A DNA stretch of 64,000 nt. Origin: JAXMDC01 sp046349035. Its GTDB lineage: Bacteria; Pseudomonadota; Alphaproteobacteria; Rhizobiales; Kaistiaceae. Shown piece by piece: positions 9,331 to 18,121 of the stretch. The stretch spans positions 558,001 through 622,000 of the forward strand of contig JAXMDC010000003.1 of assembly GCA_046349035.1 (NCBI GenBank), read 5' to 3'. The notes below the pieces were generated by a model that saw only the letters and a list, made by a program, of their open reading frames with translations, did not search any database and was not told where the DNA came from. The translations under genes and the position numbers were made by a program. The first letter of the stretch is position 1; every line of letters begins with the position of its first letter.

Positions 9331-9530
9331 TCGCAGAATCCCCCGTTGTGGAGGCCCGCAGCATCACGGAGCCGTGAAGGGCCGTCAAGGGCGGGCGCAT
9401 CCCAGGGATTAGAAAACGACTGGGAACAGCCATTCCGTGCGGGATCGGGATGGCCGCCAAGCTGCAATCCGACTGCGCTTCTGTCATACCGAGGGGAATC
9501 GTCGGCAAGCCAGAGGCTCCCCAAATTGCC

Positions 9531-10493
9531 ATGACCGATCCGCGGCGCGTCCTTTTTCCCATCAGCGAACCCTACGCCGTACACCGGCTGAAGGTCAGCG
9601 ACCTGCACGAGCTGCACATCGAAGAGTGCGGCAACCCCAACGGCAAACCGGTGATCATGATCCACGGCGGCCCGGGTGCGGGTGCCAATGTCACCATGCG
9701 GCGCTATCACGATCCGGCCGCCTATCGGATCATCCTTTTCGACCAACGGGGCTGCGGGCGCTCGACGCCGCATGCCGAGCTCCGCGATAACACCACCTGG
9801 GATTTGGTCGCCGACATGGAAGCGATCCGCCAGATGCTTAGGATCGACCGGTGGCAGGTGTTCGGCGGCTCGTGGGGGTCGTGCCTCGGGCTCGCCTATT
9901 CCGAAACCCACCCCGAGCGCGTGACCGAGGCGATCCTGCGCGGCATCTTCACCCTCCGCCGCAAGGAACTTCTCTGGTTTTACCAGGAGGGCGCCTCGGC
10001 GCTTTTGCCGGAGGCCTGGGAGAGCTACCTCGCGCCAATCCCGGAAGCCGAACGCGGCGACATGATTGCCGCCTATTACCGGCGCCTCACGGGCGAGGAT
10101 GCGACGGTGCGCATGGCAGCCGCAAGAGCCTGGAGCATGTGGGAAGGGTCGGCGCTATCCCTCCTTCCAGACCCGGCCCGCGTCGAGGCCTTCGGCGACC
10201 CGCACTACGCCATCGCCTTCGCACGGATCGAATGCCACTATTTCTACAATCGCGGGTTCCTGAAGACCGACAGCCAGTTGATCGACGATGCCCGGCGGCT
10301 CAAAAACATTCCCGGCGTCATCATCCACGGTCGCTACGATCTCTGTACGCCGGTTTTCATCGCCTATGACCTGCACAAGGTGTGGCCCGAAGCGGATTTC
10401 CGAATCGTACCGGATTCCGGACATGCGATGACCGAGCCGGGCATTATCCACGAACTGGTGAGTGCCACGGAGCGCTTCAAGACGCGCGGCTGA
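9531..10493 (+). CDS. pip: Proline iminopeptidase
   Basis: An alpha/beta-hydrolase that removes N-terminal proline from peptides (peptidase family S33). The 320-residue product has the oxyanion motif HGGPGAG, the DQRGCGRS segment, the nucleophile in GGSWGS, an acidic residue in GRYDLCTP, and the catalytic His in DSGHAM. The ATG at 9531 gives the family N-terminus; a longer frame upstream has no support. It precedes a small putative membrane protein gene by about 70 bases. Confidence 0.93.
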   Translation: MTDPRRVLFPISEPYAVHRLKVSDLHELHIEECGNPNGKPVIMIHGGPGAGANVTMRRYHDPAAYRIILFDQRGCGRSTPHAELRDNTTWDLVADMEAIRQMLRIDRWQVFGGSWGSCLGLAYSETHPERVTEAILRGIFTLRRKELLWFYQEGASALLPEAWESYLAPIPEAERGDMIAAYYRRLTGEDATVRMAAARAWSMWEGSALSLLPDPARVEAFGDPHYAIAFARIECHYFYNRGFLKTDSQLIDDARRLKNIPGVIIHGRYDLCTPVFIAYDLHKVWPEADFRIVPDSGHAMTEPGIIHELVSATERFKTRG

Positions 10494-10561
10494 CGGTTTG
10501 ACAGCCAAGCGCCCATCGGGTCATCACATCGCGAGCACAGCGACCGCAAGGGAGGCGAACG

Positions 10562-10738
10562 ATGTGGGCCCTTTTCGTCCTGTTGAATGCCCCGATCGTG
10601 CACCTGGCAGCTCGGATGGCGCGCGCTCGCGGCCGACGGTCGACCGCGTGGCTTTGGGCAGCGGCGGTAACCGGACCGCTCGCTCCGACGGCGCTTTTGC
10701 TGCTCGGCGATCGCAGGCGCCGGGCGGGAGCCGCCTGA
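10562..10738 (+). CDS. Possible 58-residue membrane protein
   Basis: This short frame has an ATG seven to ten bases after a clean GGAGG (10551-10555). The product has two hydrophobic stretches (WALFVLLNAPIVHLAA and WLWAAAVTGPLAPTALLLL) separated by an Arg-rich loop, and ends in an Arg-rich tail, consistent with a two-helix hairpin. I recognise no family. It sits between pip and the TTG-started helicase gene. Support is the ribosome-binding site and composition only, so it may not be translated. Confidence 0.45.
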   Translation: MWALFVLLNAPIVHLAARMARARGRRSTAWLWAAAVTGPLAPTALLLLGDRRRRAGAA

Positions 10739-10760
10739 CGGCAGGCTTCAGGCTGGCGCC

Positions 10761-13313
10761 TTGAGCACGAAGGGATCGGCGACACTCGAGGCGGACGCCG
10801 CGCTCTTGCCGCCGCTCTTTCGTGCTTGGTTCGCCAAGCGCGGTTGGGAGCCAAGGCGGCACCAACTGGCGCTCCTCGAGAAGGCGCGGGCCGGCCGCTC
10901 GACCCTCCTCATCGCCCCGACCGGCGCCGGCAAGACGCTCGCCGGCTTCCTGCCGTCGCTGGTGGCGATCTTCGAGCGGCGTGGCAAGGCGCCGCCGGGC
11001 GGCTTCGGTCTGCATACGCTCTACGTCTCGCCGTTGAAGGCACTTGCCGTCGATATCGCGCGAAACCTCGAGAAGCCGGTCGGCGAGATCGGCATTTCCG
11101 TTCGGATCGAGACGCGGACCGGCGACACCTCTGCGCACAAGCGGCGGCGACAGTCGCTGGCTCCCCCCGACATCTTGCTGACGACGCCAGAGCAGGTCGC
11201 CCTCCTGCTCGCGGCTCCCGGCGGCGAACGGCTCATGCGCGACCTCGATACGGTGATCTTCGACGAACTGCACGCGCTGACTCCAACCAAGCGCGGCGAC
11301 CTCCTCGCCCTCGACCTGGCGCGGCTCCGTCACCTCAGCCCGCGCATCAAGGCAGTTGGCCTCTCGGCTACGGTCGCCGAGCCAGACGACCTCCGCGCCT
11401 GGCTGGTCAGCCAGGACGACGGCGGTCGCCGACGGCTCTCCGACCTCGTCACTGTCAACGGCGGTGCCAAGCCGGACATCGCGATCCTCAACTCGGATGA
11501 GACGGTGCCGTGGGCCGGCCATTCCGCGCGCTACGCTCTCGGCAAGCTGTATCAGGCGATCGAAGCGCATCGCATGGCGCTGCTCTTCGTCAATACGCGG
11601 AGCCAAGCCGAACTGATCTTCCAGGAGCTGTGGCGGGTCAACGATGCCGGATTGCCGATCGCGCTGCACCACGGTTCGCTCGACGCCACCCAGCGGCGCA
11701 AGGTCGAGGCGGCGATGGCGGCGGGGAAGCTGCGCGCCGTCGTCTGCACCTCGACGCTCGACCTCGGCATCGACTGGGGAGACGTCGACCTCGTCATCCA
11801 TATCGGCGCGCCCAAGGGGGCGAGCCGTCTGGCACAGCGCATCGGCCGCGCGAACCACCGGATGGACGAGCCGTCGAAAGCCATCCTTGTCCCGGCCAAC
11901 CGCTTCGAAGTCCTGGAGTGTCAGGCGGCGCTCGATGCCAATTATCTCGGTGCGCAGGACAGCCCGCCCTCTCGGCCGGGCGGACTCGACGTCTTGGCGC
12001 AGCACGTTCTCGGCATGGCGATTGCCGAGCCATTCGACGCGGAGGACCTCTATGCCGAAGTCCGCTCGGCCGCGCCTTACGCCCAACTCGAGCGCGAGGC
12101 CTTCGACCGCATCGTCGATTTCGTCGCGACCGGCGGCTACGCCCTGAAGAGCTACGACCGCTACGCCAAGATCCGCCGCGGCGCCGACGGTCTCTGGCGG
12201 ATCACTCACCCGCGCATCGCCCAGCGCTACCGCCTGAACGCCGGTACGATCATCGAAGCGCCGCTTCTCAACGTGCGCATTTCCCGCCTCAGCAAGAACG
12301 GCGTCGCGCTCCGTGGCGGGCGGGTGCTCGGGAAGATCGAGGAGTATTTCCTGGAGACGCTCGCTCCGGGCGACACCTTCCTCTTCGCCGGCTTGGTGCT
12401 GGCCTTCCAGGGCATTCGGGACAACGAGGCGATCGCTACACGCACCGCCGACGAACGGCCGAAGATCCCTGTCTATGCCGGCGGCAAGTTCCCCCTCACC
12501 ACCTATCTCGCCGAGGGTGTTCGATCGCTTCTCGCCTCCCCCAAGCGCTGGCGGGATCTGCCGGGTGAGGTCGGCGAGTGGCTCGGCTATCAGGCGGCGT
12601 TCTCCACACTGCCGCGGCGAGACCAGTTGCTAGTCGAGACGTTTCCGCGAAATGCTCGTCACTACCTCGTCGCCTACCCCTTCGAGGGGCGCCTGGCCCA
12701 TCAGACGCTCGGCATGCTGCTGACGCGACGGCTGGAACGGGCACGGCTGAAGCCGCTCGGCTTTGTCGCCACCGACTACGCGATCGGCGTCTGGGGCCTC
12801 GGCGACATCGGGGCGGCTTTCGCACGCGGCGAGCCCAGCGTCGGCGCCCTGTTCGACGAGGACATGCTCGGCGACGATCTAGACGCCTGGATGGCGGAGA
12901 GCTACCTCCTCAAGCGGATGTTCCGCAACGTGGCGCTGATCTCCGGCCTCATCGAGAAGCGCCACCCCGGCGAGGAAAAAACCGGGCGGCAGGTCACGGT
13001 CTCCAGCGACCTCATCTACGATGTGTTGCGCAAACACGAGCCGGACCACATTCTGATGCGCGCCACCTGGGCCGACGCGTCGCAAGGGCTGCTCGACATC
13101 GGGCGCCTCGGCGAAATGCTCTCCCGCATCAAGGGACGAATCGTGCATAAGAGGCTCGACCGCATCTCGCCGCTTTCGGTGCCGATTATGATGGAGATCG
13201 GCAAGGAACCGGTGATGGGCGAGGCGCGCGAGGACGTGCTGCGGGAGGCGGCGGATGATCTCATCCGCGATGCGGTGGGGCATGACGGCAGTTCGCGAGG
13301 CGGAAGTTCCTGA
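10761..13313 (+). CDS. Ligase-associated DEXH-box DNA helicase (Lhr-like)
   Basis: A superfamily 2 helicase of 850 residues. It has Walker A APTGAGKT near residue 53, the DEXH box FDELHAL, motif III GLSATV, and motif VI-type QRIGRANHRMDE, followed by the winged-helix and C-terminal regions typical of Lhr-core proteins. This length class is annotated as the DNA-ligase-associated damage-response helicase and is usually encoded next to pdeM, as here. The predicted start is a TTG. The neighbouring ATP-dependent ligase and exonuclease of the full module are not in the window. Confidence 0.88.
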   Translation: MSTKGSATLEADAALLPPLFRAWFAKRGWEPRRHQLALLEKARAGRSTLLIAPTGAGKTLAGFLPSLVAIFERRGKAPPGGFGLHTLYVSPLKALAVDIARNLEKPVGEIGISVRIETRTGDTSAHKRRRQSLAPPDILLTTPEQVALLLAAPGGERLMRDLDTVIFDELHALTPTKRGDLLALDLARLRHLSPRIKAVGLSATVAEPDDLRAWLVSQDDGGRRRLSDLVTVNGGAKPDIAILNSDETVPWAGHSARYALGKLYQAIEAHRMALLFVNTRSQAELIFQELWRVNDAGLPIALHHGSLDATQRRKVEAAMAAGKLRAVVCTSTLDLGIDWGDVDLVIHIGAPKGASRLAQRIGRANHRMDEPSKAILVPANRFEVLECQAALDANYLGAQDSPPSRPGGLDVLAQHVLGMAIAEPFDAEDLYAEVRSAAPYAQLEREAFDRIVDFVATGGYALKSYDRYAKIRRGADGLWRITHPRIAQRYRLNAGTIIEAPLLNVRISRLSKNGVALRGGRVLGKIEEYFLETLAPGDTFLFAGLVLAFQGIRDNEAIATRTADERPKIPVYAGGKFPLTTYLAEGVRSLLASPKRWRDLPGEVGEWLGYQAAFSTLPRRDQLLVETFPRNARHYLVAYPFEGRLAHQTLGMLLTRRLERARLKPLGFVATDYAIGVWGLGDIGAAFARGEPSVGALFDEDMLGDDLDAWMAESYLLKRMFRNVALISGLIEKRHPGEEKTGRQVTVSSDLIYDVLRKHEPDHILMRATWADASQGLLDIGRLGEMLSRIKGRIVHKRLDRISPLSVPIMMEIGKEPVMGEAREDVLREAADDLIRDAVGHDGSSRGGSS

Positions 13314-14007
13314 GATGCGCCGAGGGGCGCCGGTGCGAGTGCCGGTCGCCACCGTGCATTTCACGGCGGAGGCTGAAGGTGCGCTGTGGTGGGATGAGGA
13401 GCGTATCCTCGTCGTCGCCGATCTCCACCTCGAGAAGGGCTCATCCTTTGCCCGCCGCGGGCAGTTTCTCCCACCTTACGACACCGCCGCGACGCTGGCG
13501 TCCCTTGGACGCATCGTTCGTCGCAGAGACCCGCGGGTCGTCGTCGCCCTCGGCGATTCCTTCCACGACGACGAGGGGGGGACACGCCTTTCAGCGACGG
13601 ACCGCGACACACTGCGGGACCTGCAGCGCGGCCGCGACTGGATCTGGATCGCCGGCAACCACGATCCCGCTGCCCCGGTCGAACTCGGCGGAAGCGCGGC
13701 CGACTGCCTCGCCGTTGGCGAGGTCATCTTTCGCCATGAGCCGTCGGCGGGACCGGCGCCCGGCGAGGTCGCCGGCCACCTTCATCCGGCGGCCCGCGTC
13801 AGCGGACGCCTCGGATCGACGCGGCGTCGCTGTTTCATCGGCGACGGCACACGGCTTGTCACGCCGGCGTTTGGCGCCTTTGCCGGAGGGCTCAGCGTTC
13901 GCGATCCCGCATTCCAGCCGTTGTTCAAGCCGGAAACCGTCCAGGTCTGGCTCCTCGGCCGCGACGCCGTTTACCCGATCGGTTTCCGATCCATCGGTCG
14001 AGACTAG
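13282..14007 (+). CDS. pdeM: Ligase-associated metallophosphoesterase PdeM
   Basis: A calcineurin-like phosphoesterase with the metal motifs in order: DLHLEKG, GDSFHD, GNHDP and GHLHP. Family members act with the Lhr-like helicase in a DNA-repair module and are predicted endonucleases. Start choice is uncertain: the ATG at 13282 overlaps the helicase by 32 bases, the ATG at 13315 follows its stop directly, and the frame extends to 13255. The core begins near ALWWDEERILVVADLH in all cases. Close coupling to the helicase supports a joint function. Confidence 0.86.
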   Translation: MTAVREAEVPEMRRGAPVRVPVATVHFTAEAEGALWWDEERILVVADLHLEKGSSFARRGQFLPPYDTAATLASLGRIVRRRDPRVVVALGDSFHDDEGGTRLSATDRDTLRDLQRGRDWIWIAGNHDPAAPVELGGSAADCLAVGEVIFRHEPSAGPAPGEVAGHLHPAARVSGRLGSTRRRCFIGDGTRLVTPAFGAFAGGLSVRDPAFQPLFKPETVQVWLLGRDAVYPIGFRSIGRD

Positions 14008-14071
14008 CGCGGCGTCGGCCGCCGCCTTATCATAACGCCTCCGAAACGATGCGACGGCGAGGCGTTGCCGA

Positions 14072-14422
14072 ATGCCCAGCGAACTCAGGCCGAGCCAGGC
14101 GCTCCGCCTTTGGCATGACGTATCGCTCGACCTCGTGCGCGACGGTAAGCCCGACCTCTCATCGCGTCAGACCGTGGTGCTGCTGACGGTCTATCTGGAG
14201 CCGCCGCCGCATACAGTGCGGGGCCTTGCCGCCAAGCTCGGGGTCACGAAGCCAGCGATCACGCGCGCTCTGGACACCATGGGTAAGTTTGGGCTGCTCA
14301 CCCGGCGACGGGACGAGAGCGATCGCCGCAACGTCATTATCCAACGCACGGTCGAGGGCGCCCTCGCCGTCGAACGCCTCGGCGACTTTATCGTCGAGCG
14401 GCACCGCGAACTGCCGCTGTGA
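14072..14422 (+). CDS. MarR-family winged-helix regulator
   Basis: A 116-residue protein with a winged helix-turn-helix: SSRQTVVLLTVYLE, then TVRGLAAKLGVTKPAITRALDTM as the DNA-reading unit, then the wing GLLTRRRDESDRRNVIIQ. It is shorter than many MarR proteins and has little dimerisation helix left at the C-terminus. It overlaps the NlpC/P60 gene by four bases (GTGA), so the two are expressed together. The ligand and targets are unknown. Confidence 0.82.
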   Translation: MPSELRPSQALRLWHDVSLDLVRDGKPDLSSRQTVVLLTVYLEPPPHTVRGLAAKLGVTKPAITRALDTMGKFGLLTRRRDESDRRNVIIQRTVEGALAVERLGDFIVERHRELPL

Positions 14423-15297
14423 CAGCGACCGGTCCACTTGACCCGCGGCTTCACGCGGTCCGCCCGGATCTGGCCGATGTCCGGCTGCGCGGTCGGGTTA
14501 ACGCCGAGCGCTTTGTTGCCGGGCGGCCGGCGCGCGTGTCGACGCCGCTTTTGGCTTTACGAAAACTGCCGAGAGCGGACGCTCCATTGCTGACCGAGGC
14601 GATCCATGGCGAGGACGTGCTGATCTTCGACGAGCCCGAAGGGTGGGCCTGGCTGCAATTGGCGGACGACGGCTATGTCGGTTATGCCGAGGCAGCCGCC
14701 TTGACCGCTCCGAGCGGCGCGCCGACGCACCGGGTGACCGCGCTTCGCACCTTCGTCTATCCGGGACCGGACTTGAAGCTGCCGCCAGTCTCCTGGCTGC
14801 CCCTCAACGCACAGGTCGCACTCGGGGAGGAGACCGTCACGCGAGGCACCTCCTACCGGCATGTTACCGGTGGCGGTGCGATCGCTTCGGCTCATGTCGT
14901 GCCGCTGGGGGCTCTACCGGCGAGCGATTTCGTAGCGGTCGCCGAGCGCTTTGACGGCACGCCTTATCTTTGGGGCGGCAAGAGCGCGGCCGGCCTCGAC
15001 TGTTCGGCGCTGGTCCAACTATCGCTGGCGGCGGCGGGCATGGCGGTGCCGCGCGACACCGACCTCCAGGAGGCGGCGCTGACGCCCTTGGCCGGTGGAC
15101 TGTCCGGAGCCCTCCGGCGGGGCGACCTGGTCTTCTGGCCCGGGCATGTCGGCATTCTCACGGCTCCCGACCGGCTGCTCCACGCCAATGCCCACCACAT
15201 GGCGGTGGCGGAGGAGTCCCTCGATGAAGCGGTCCGACGGATCGCCGCGCGCGGTACGTCGGTAAGCAGCGTGCGGCGCCCGATGGCTACTGGCTGA
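14419..15297 (+). CDS. NlpC/P60 cell-wall peptidase with SH3-like domains
   Basis: A 292-residue cysteine peptidase likely to cleave peptidoglycan stem peptides. The first ~170 residues look like two SH3-type domains (GWAWLQLADDGYVGYA is typical). The C-terminal NlpC/P60 domain has the catalytic Cys in GLDCSALV, a His in PGHVGIL, and a further polar residue in HANAHH. No clear signal peptide is visible, which fits many alphaproteobacterial members. The GTG start overlaps the MarR stop. The end overlaps the convergent yejF stop by 11 bases. Confidence 0.88.
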   Translation: MTATGPLDPRLHAVRPDLADVRLRGRVNAERFVAGRPARVSTPLLALRKLPRADAPLLTEAIHGEDVLIFDEPEGWAWLQLADDGYVGYAEAAALTAPSGAPTHRVTALRTFVYPGPDLKLPPVSWLPLNAQVALGEETVTRGTSYRHVTGGGAIASAHVVPLGALPASDFVAVAERFDGTPYLWGGKSAAGLDCSALVQLSLAAAGMAVPRDTDLQEAALTPLAGGLSGALRRGDLVFWPGHVGILTAPDRLLHANAHHMAVAEESLDEAVRRIAARGTSVSSVRRPMATG

Positions 15298-16942
15298 CGA
15301 CGCCGGCCGGTCCGGATTCAATGCGAAAGGCCGCGGCCATCAGCGCCTTGGTGTAGTCGGACTGCGGGTTTTGGAACACGCTGTCAGCCGGCCCCTGCTC
15401 GACGACGCGGCCGTGGCGCAGGACGATCAGTTCGTTGGCGAGAGCGCGCACGACTTTCAGGTCGTGGCTAATGAACATGTAAGCGAGACCGTGGCGGCGC
15501 TGGAGGTCGGCGAGGAGGTCCACCACCTGCGCCTGCACGCTCATATCGAGCGCCGAGGTGGGCTCGTCGAGCATCACGAACCGCGGCTGCAACACCATCG
15601 CCCGGGCGACGGCGATGCGCTGGCGCTGCCCCCCGGAAAACTCGTGCGGGTAGCGATGGCGGGTCGCCGGATCGAGCCCGACCTCCTCCAGGGCGCGGGC
15701 GGCGCGGTTATCGCGTTCGGCGCCGGTCAGCGAGCGCTCGTGGACGCGAAGCCCCTCGGTGACGATGTCGCCGACCGACATGCGGGGAGAGAGCGACCCG
15801 TATGGATCCTGGAAAACGACCTGCATGTGACGGCGGAGCGGCCGCGTCTCCCGCCATGGCCGGCCCTGGATTTCGCGGCCGAGGAAGACGATGCGCCCCT
15901 CGGAAGAGCACAGGCGCAACATGGCAAGGCCGAGCGTCGTTTTGCCAGACCCTGACTCGCCGACAACCCCGAGAGTCTGCCCCTGACGGATGGCGATGCT
16001 GATGCCGTCGACCGCCTTCACGTGGCCGACGGTGCGGCGGAAGAACCCGCGCCGGATCGGGAACCACACCTTAAGGGCGTCGGCCTGCATGACCACCGGC
16101 GCGCCTGGGTCAGCCGGCGGCGGTTCGCCCTTCGGCTCGGCGGCAAGCAGGTGGCGCGTGTAAGCGTGCTGTGGGGTCGAAAAGACGCGGGCCGTCTCTC
16201 CCTTTTCGACTATCTCGCCCTTGGTCATCACGCAGACATTCTCGGCGATCTTGCGGATCACGCCGAGGTCGTGGGTTATGAACAGCATCGCCATCTGATG
16301 CTCGCGCTGCAGCCGGAGCAGCAAGTCGAGGATCTGCGCCTGCACGGTCACGTCGACGGCCGTGGTCGGCTCGTCGGCGATCAGCAGGTCCGGCTCGTTG
16401 GCGAGGGCCATGGCGATCATCACGCGCTGGCGTTGACCGCCGGAGATCTGGTGCGGGTAGGCGCCAAGGCGGTTCTTGGCATCGGCGATGCCGACCTGAT
16501 CGAGGAGTTCGAGGACGCGGGTGCGGGCTGCGGCGTCGGTCATGCCGCGGTGGGTTTTCAATATCTCGCCGACCTGGCGTTCGATGGTGTGGAGCGGATT
16601 GAGCGAACTCATCGGCTCCTGGAACACCATGGTGATGTCGTTGCCGCGCACCTTGCGAAGGTCGGCGGGCGCAAGCCGGAGGAGGTCGACGCCGTTAAAG
16701 AGTATCTCGCCCGAAGGATGGCTTGCCGATGTCGGCAGCAGGCGCAGGATCGAAAGCGCGGTCACCGACTTTCCCGACCCGGACTCGCCGACCAGACCCA
16801 TCGTTTGGCCGGGGTACAGGTCGAAGGACACGTGACGGACCGCGTCGGTGACGACCTTGCCCTGAGCGAAGCGCACCGAAAGATCGCGGACGCTGAGAAG
16901 CGGGCCCGGGGCGCCGGCGCGAGTGACCGAGGTGACGTTCAT
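15287..16942 (-). CDS. yejF: Peptide ABC transporter, fused double ATPase (YejF type)
   Basis: This 551-residue protein carries two complete ABC ATPase domains in one chain. The first has Walker A GESGSGKS at residues 52-59 and signature SGGQRQRV. The second has GESGSGKTTLG, SGGQRQRI and LDEPTSALD, each followed by an oligopeptide-transporter-type C-terminal extension. It would power the YejB-YejE channel, which imports oligopeptides and, in enterics, microcin C. It is the last gene of the minus-strand operon, three bases after yejE. Confidence 0.93.
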   Translation of the reverse strand: MNVTSVTRAGAPGPLLSVRDLSVRFAQGKVVTDAVRHVSFDLYPGQTMGLVGESGSGKSVTALSILRLLPTSASHPSGEILFNGVDLLRLAPADLRKVRGNDITMVFQEPMSSLNPLHTIERQVGEILKTHRGMTDAAARTRVLELLDQVGIADAKNRLGAYPHQISGGQRQRVMIAMALANEPDLLIADEPTTAVDVTVQAQILDLLLRLQREHQMAMLFITHDLGVIRKIAENVCVMTKGEIVEKGETARVFSTPQHAYTRHLLAAEPKGEPPPADPGAPVVMQADALKVWFPIRRGFFRRTVGHVKAVDGISIAIRQGQTLGVVGESGSGKTTLGLAMLRLCSSEGRIVFLGREIQGRPWRETRPLRRHMQVVFQDPYGSLSPRMSVGDIVTEGLRVHERSLTGAERDNRAARALEEVGLDPATRHRYPHEFSGGQRQRIAVARAMVLQPRFVMLDEPTSALDMSVQAQVVDLLADLQRRHGLAYMFISHDLKVVRALANELIVLRHGRVVEQGPADSVFQNPQSDYTKALMAAAFRIESGPAGVVSQ

Positions 16943-16945
16943 CGG

Positions 16946-18121
16946 CTAGCCGGCAAAGGTCTTGCGCGGATCGAACGCGTCGCGCACCGACTCGCCGATG
17001 AAGATCAACAGCGACAGCATGATTGAAATGGTGAAGAAGCCGGTGAGGCCGAGCCACGGCGCCTGTATGTTGCGCTTACCTTGGGCGAGCATCTCGCCAA
17101 GCGATGGAGAGCCGGGGGGCAGGCCGAAGCCAAGGAAATCGAGTGACGTGAGCGTCGAGATCGAGCTGTTGAGAATGAACGGCAGGAAGGTCAGCGTCGC
17201 TACCATGGCATTGGGCAGCAGGTGTCGGAACATGATCGTGCGGTTGGCGACGCCGAGAGCGCGGGCGGCGGTGACGTATTCGAGATTGCGGCCGCGCAGG
17301 AATTCGGCCCGCACCACACCGACCAGCCTTACCCAGGAGAACAACAGCAATATCCCGAGCAGGATCCAGAAGCCGGGCACGATCACCGAGGAAATGATGA
17401 GGATCAGATAAAGCTCGGGAATTGAGGTCCAGATGTCGATGAAGCGCTGAAAAAGCAGGTCCGTCCACCCGCCGAAGTAGCCTTGCACAGCGCCGGCTAT
17501 GACGCCGACAATCGACGAGATCACCGCCAGGAAAAGGCCGAAGGCTACCGAGATGCGGAAGCCGTAAATCATGCGGGCGACGACGTCGCGGCCCTGGTCA
17601 TCGGTACCGAGCCAGTTCCAATTGCCGAGCGTACAATTCGGGTCGGCTTCTTTCTTCGGATAGCGCTGGCAGCGTTTCTCAAGCGACATCGTCCACCAAG
17701 GCGCGGCGGGCGCCGGCGTCGCCATCTGGTGATTGACGGTGCGGTAGGAGTACCGGATTGGCGCCCAGATGATCCAGCCGTTGGCGTTGATCTCGTCCTG
17801 GATATAGGGGTCGCGATAGTCCGTGGTGGCGAGGAAGCCGCCGTATTTCGATTCGGGGTAGTCGACAAACACAGGGAAAAGCGTCTCACCTTTGTACGAC
17901 ACCACCAGCGGGCGGTCGTTGCAGAGGAACTCCGATCCGAGCGAAAGGCCGAACAGGACCAGGAATATCCACATCGCCACGTAGCCACGGCGGTTCGCCC
18001 TAAAGTTTTGCCAGCGGCGCTGGTTGATCGGGGTCAGCCAGAGGCGGCGACGCTTTTCGACCGGTTTCGCCGCTGCGCCGGCCTCGCTCGTTCTTTCCTC
18101 TACCAGCGCATCCACCGTCAC
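16946..18121 (-). CDS. yejE: Peptide ABC transporter permease (YejE type)
   Basis: An inner-membrane permease of about 391 residues. It has an N-terminal soluble part, one early membrane helix (YVAMWIFLVLFGLSLG) and a long periplasmic segment with the WLGTDDQGRDV motif. A cluster of helices follows, with the EAA-type coupling loop AARALGVANRTIMFRHLLPNA. The GTG at 18121 overlaps the yejB stop (GTGA), a more likely start than the longer upstream frame. Confidence 0.92.
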   Translation of the reverse strand: MTVDALVEERTSEAGAAAKPVEKRRRLWLTPINQRRWQNFRANRRGYVAMWIFLVLFGLSLGSEFLCNDRPLVVSYKGETLFPVFVDYPESKYGGFLATTDYRDPYIQDEINANGWIIWAPIRYSYRTVNHQMATPAPAAPWWTMSLEKRCQRYPKKEADPNCTLGNWNWLGTDDQGRDVVARMIYGFRISVAFGLFLAVISSIVGVIAGAVQGYFGGWTDLLFQRFIDIWTSIPELYLILIISSVIVPGFWILLGILLLFSWVRLVGVVRAEFLRGRNLEYVTAARALGVANRTIMFRHLLPNAMVATLTFLPFILNSSISTLTSLDFLGFGLPPGSPSLGEMLAQGKRNIQAPWLGLTGFFTISIMLSLLIFIGESVRDAFDPRKTFAG

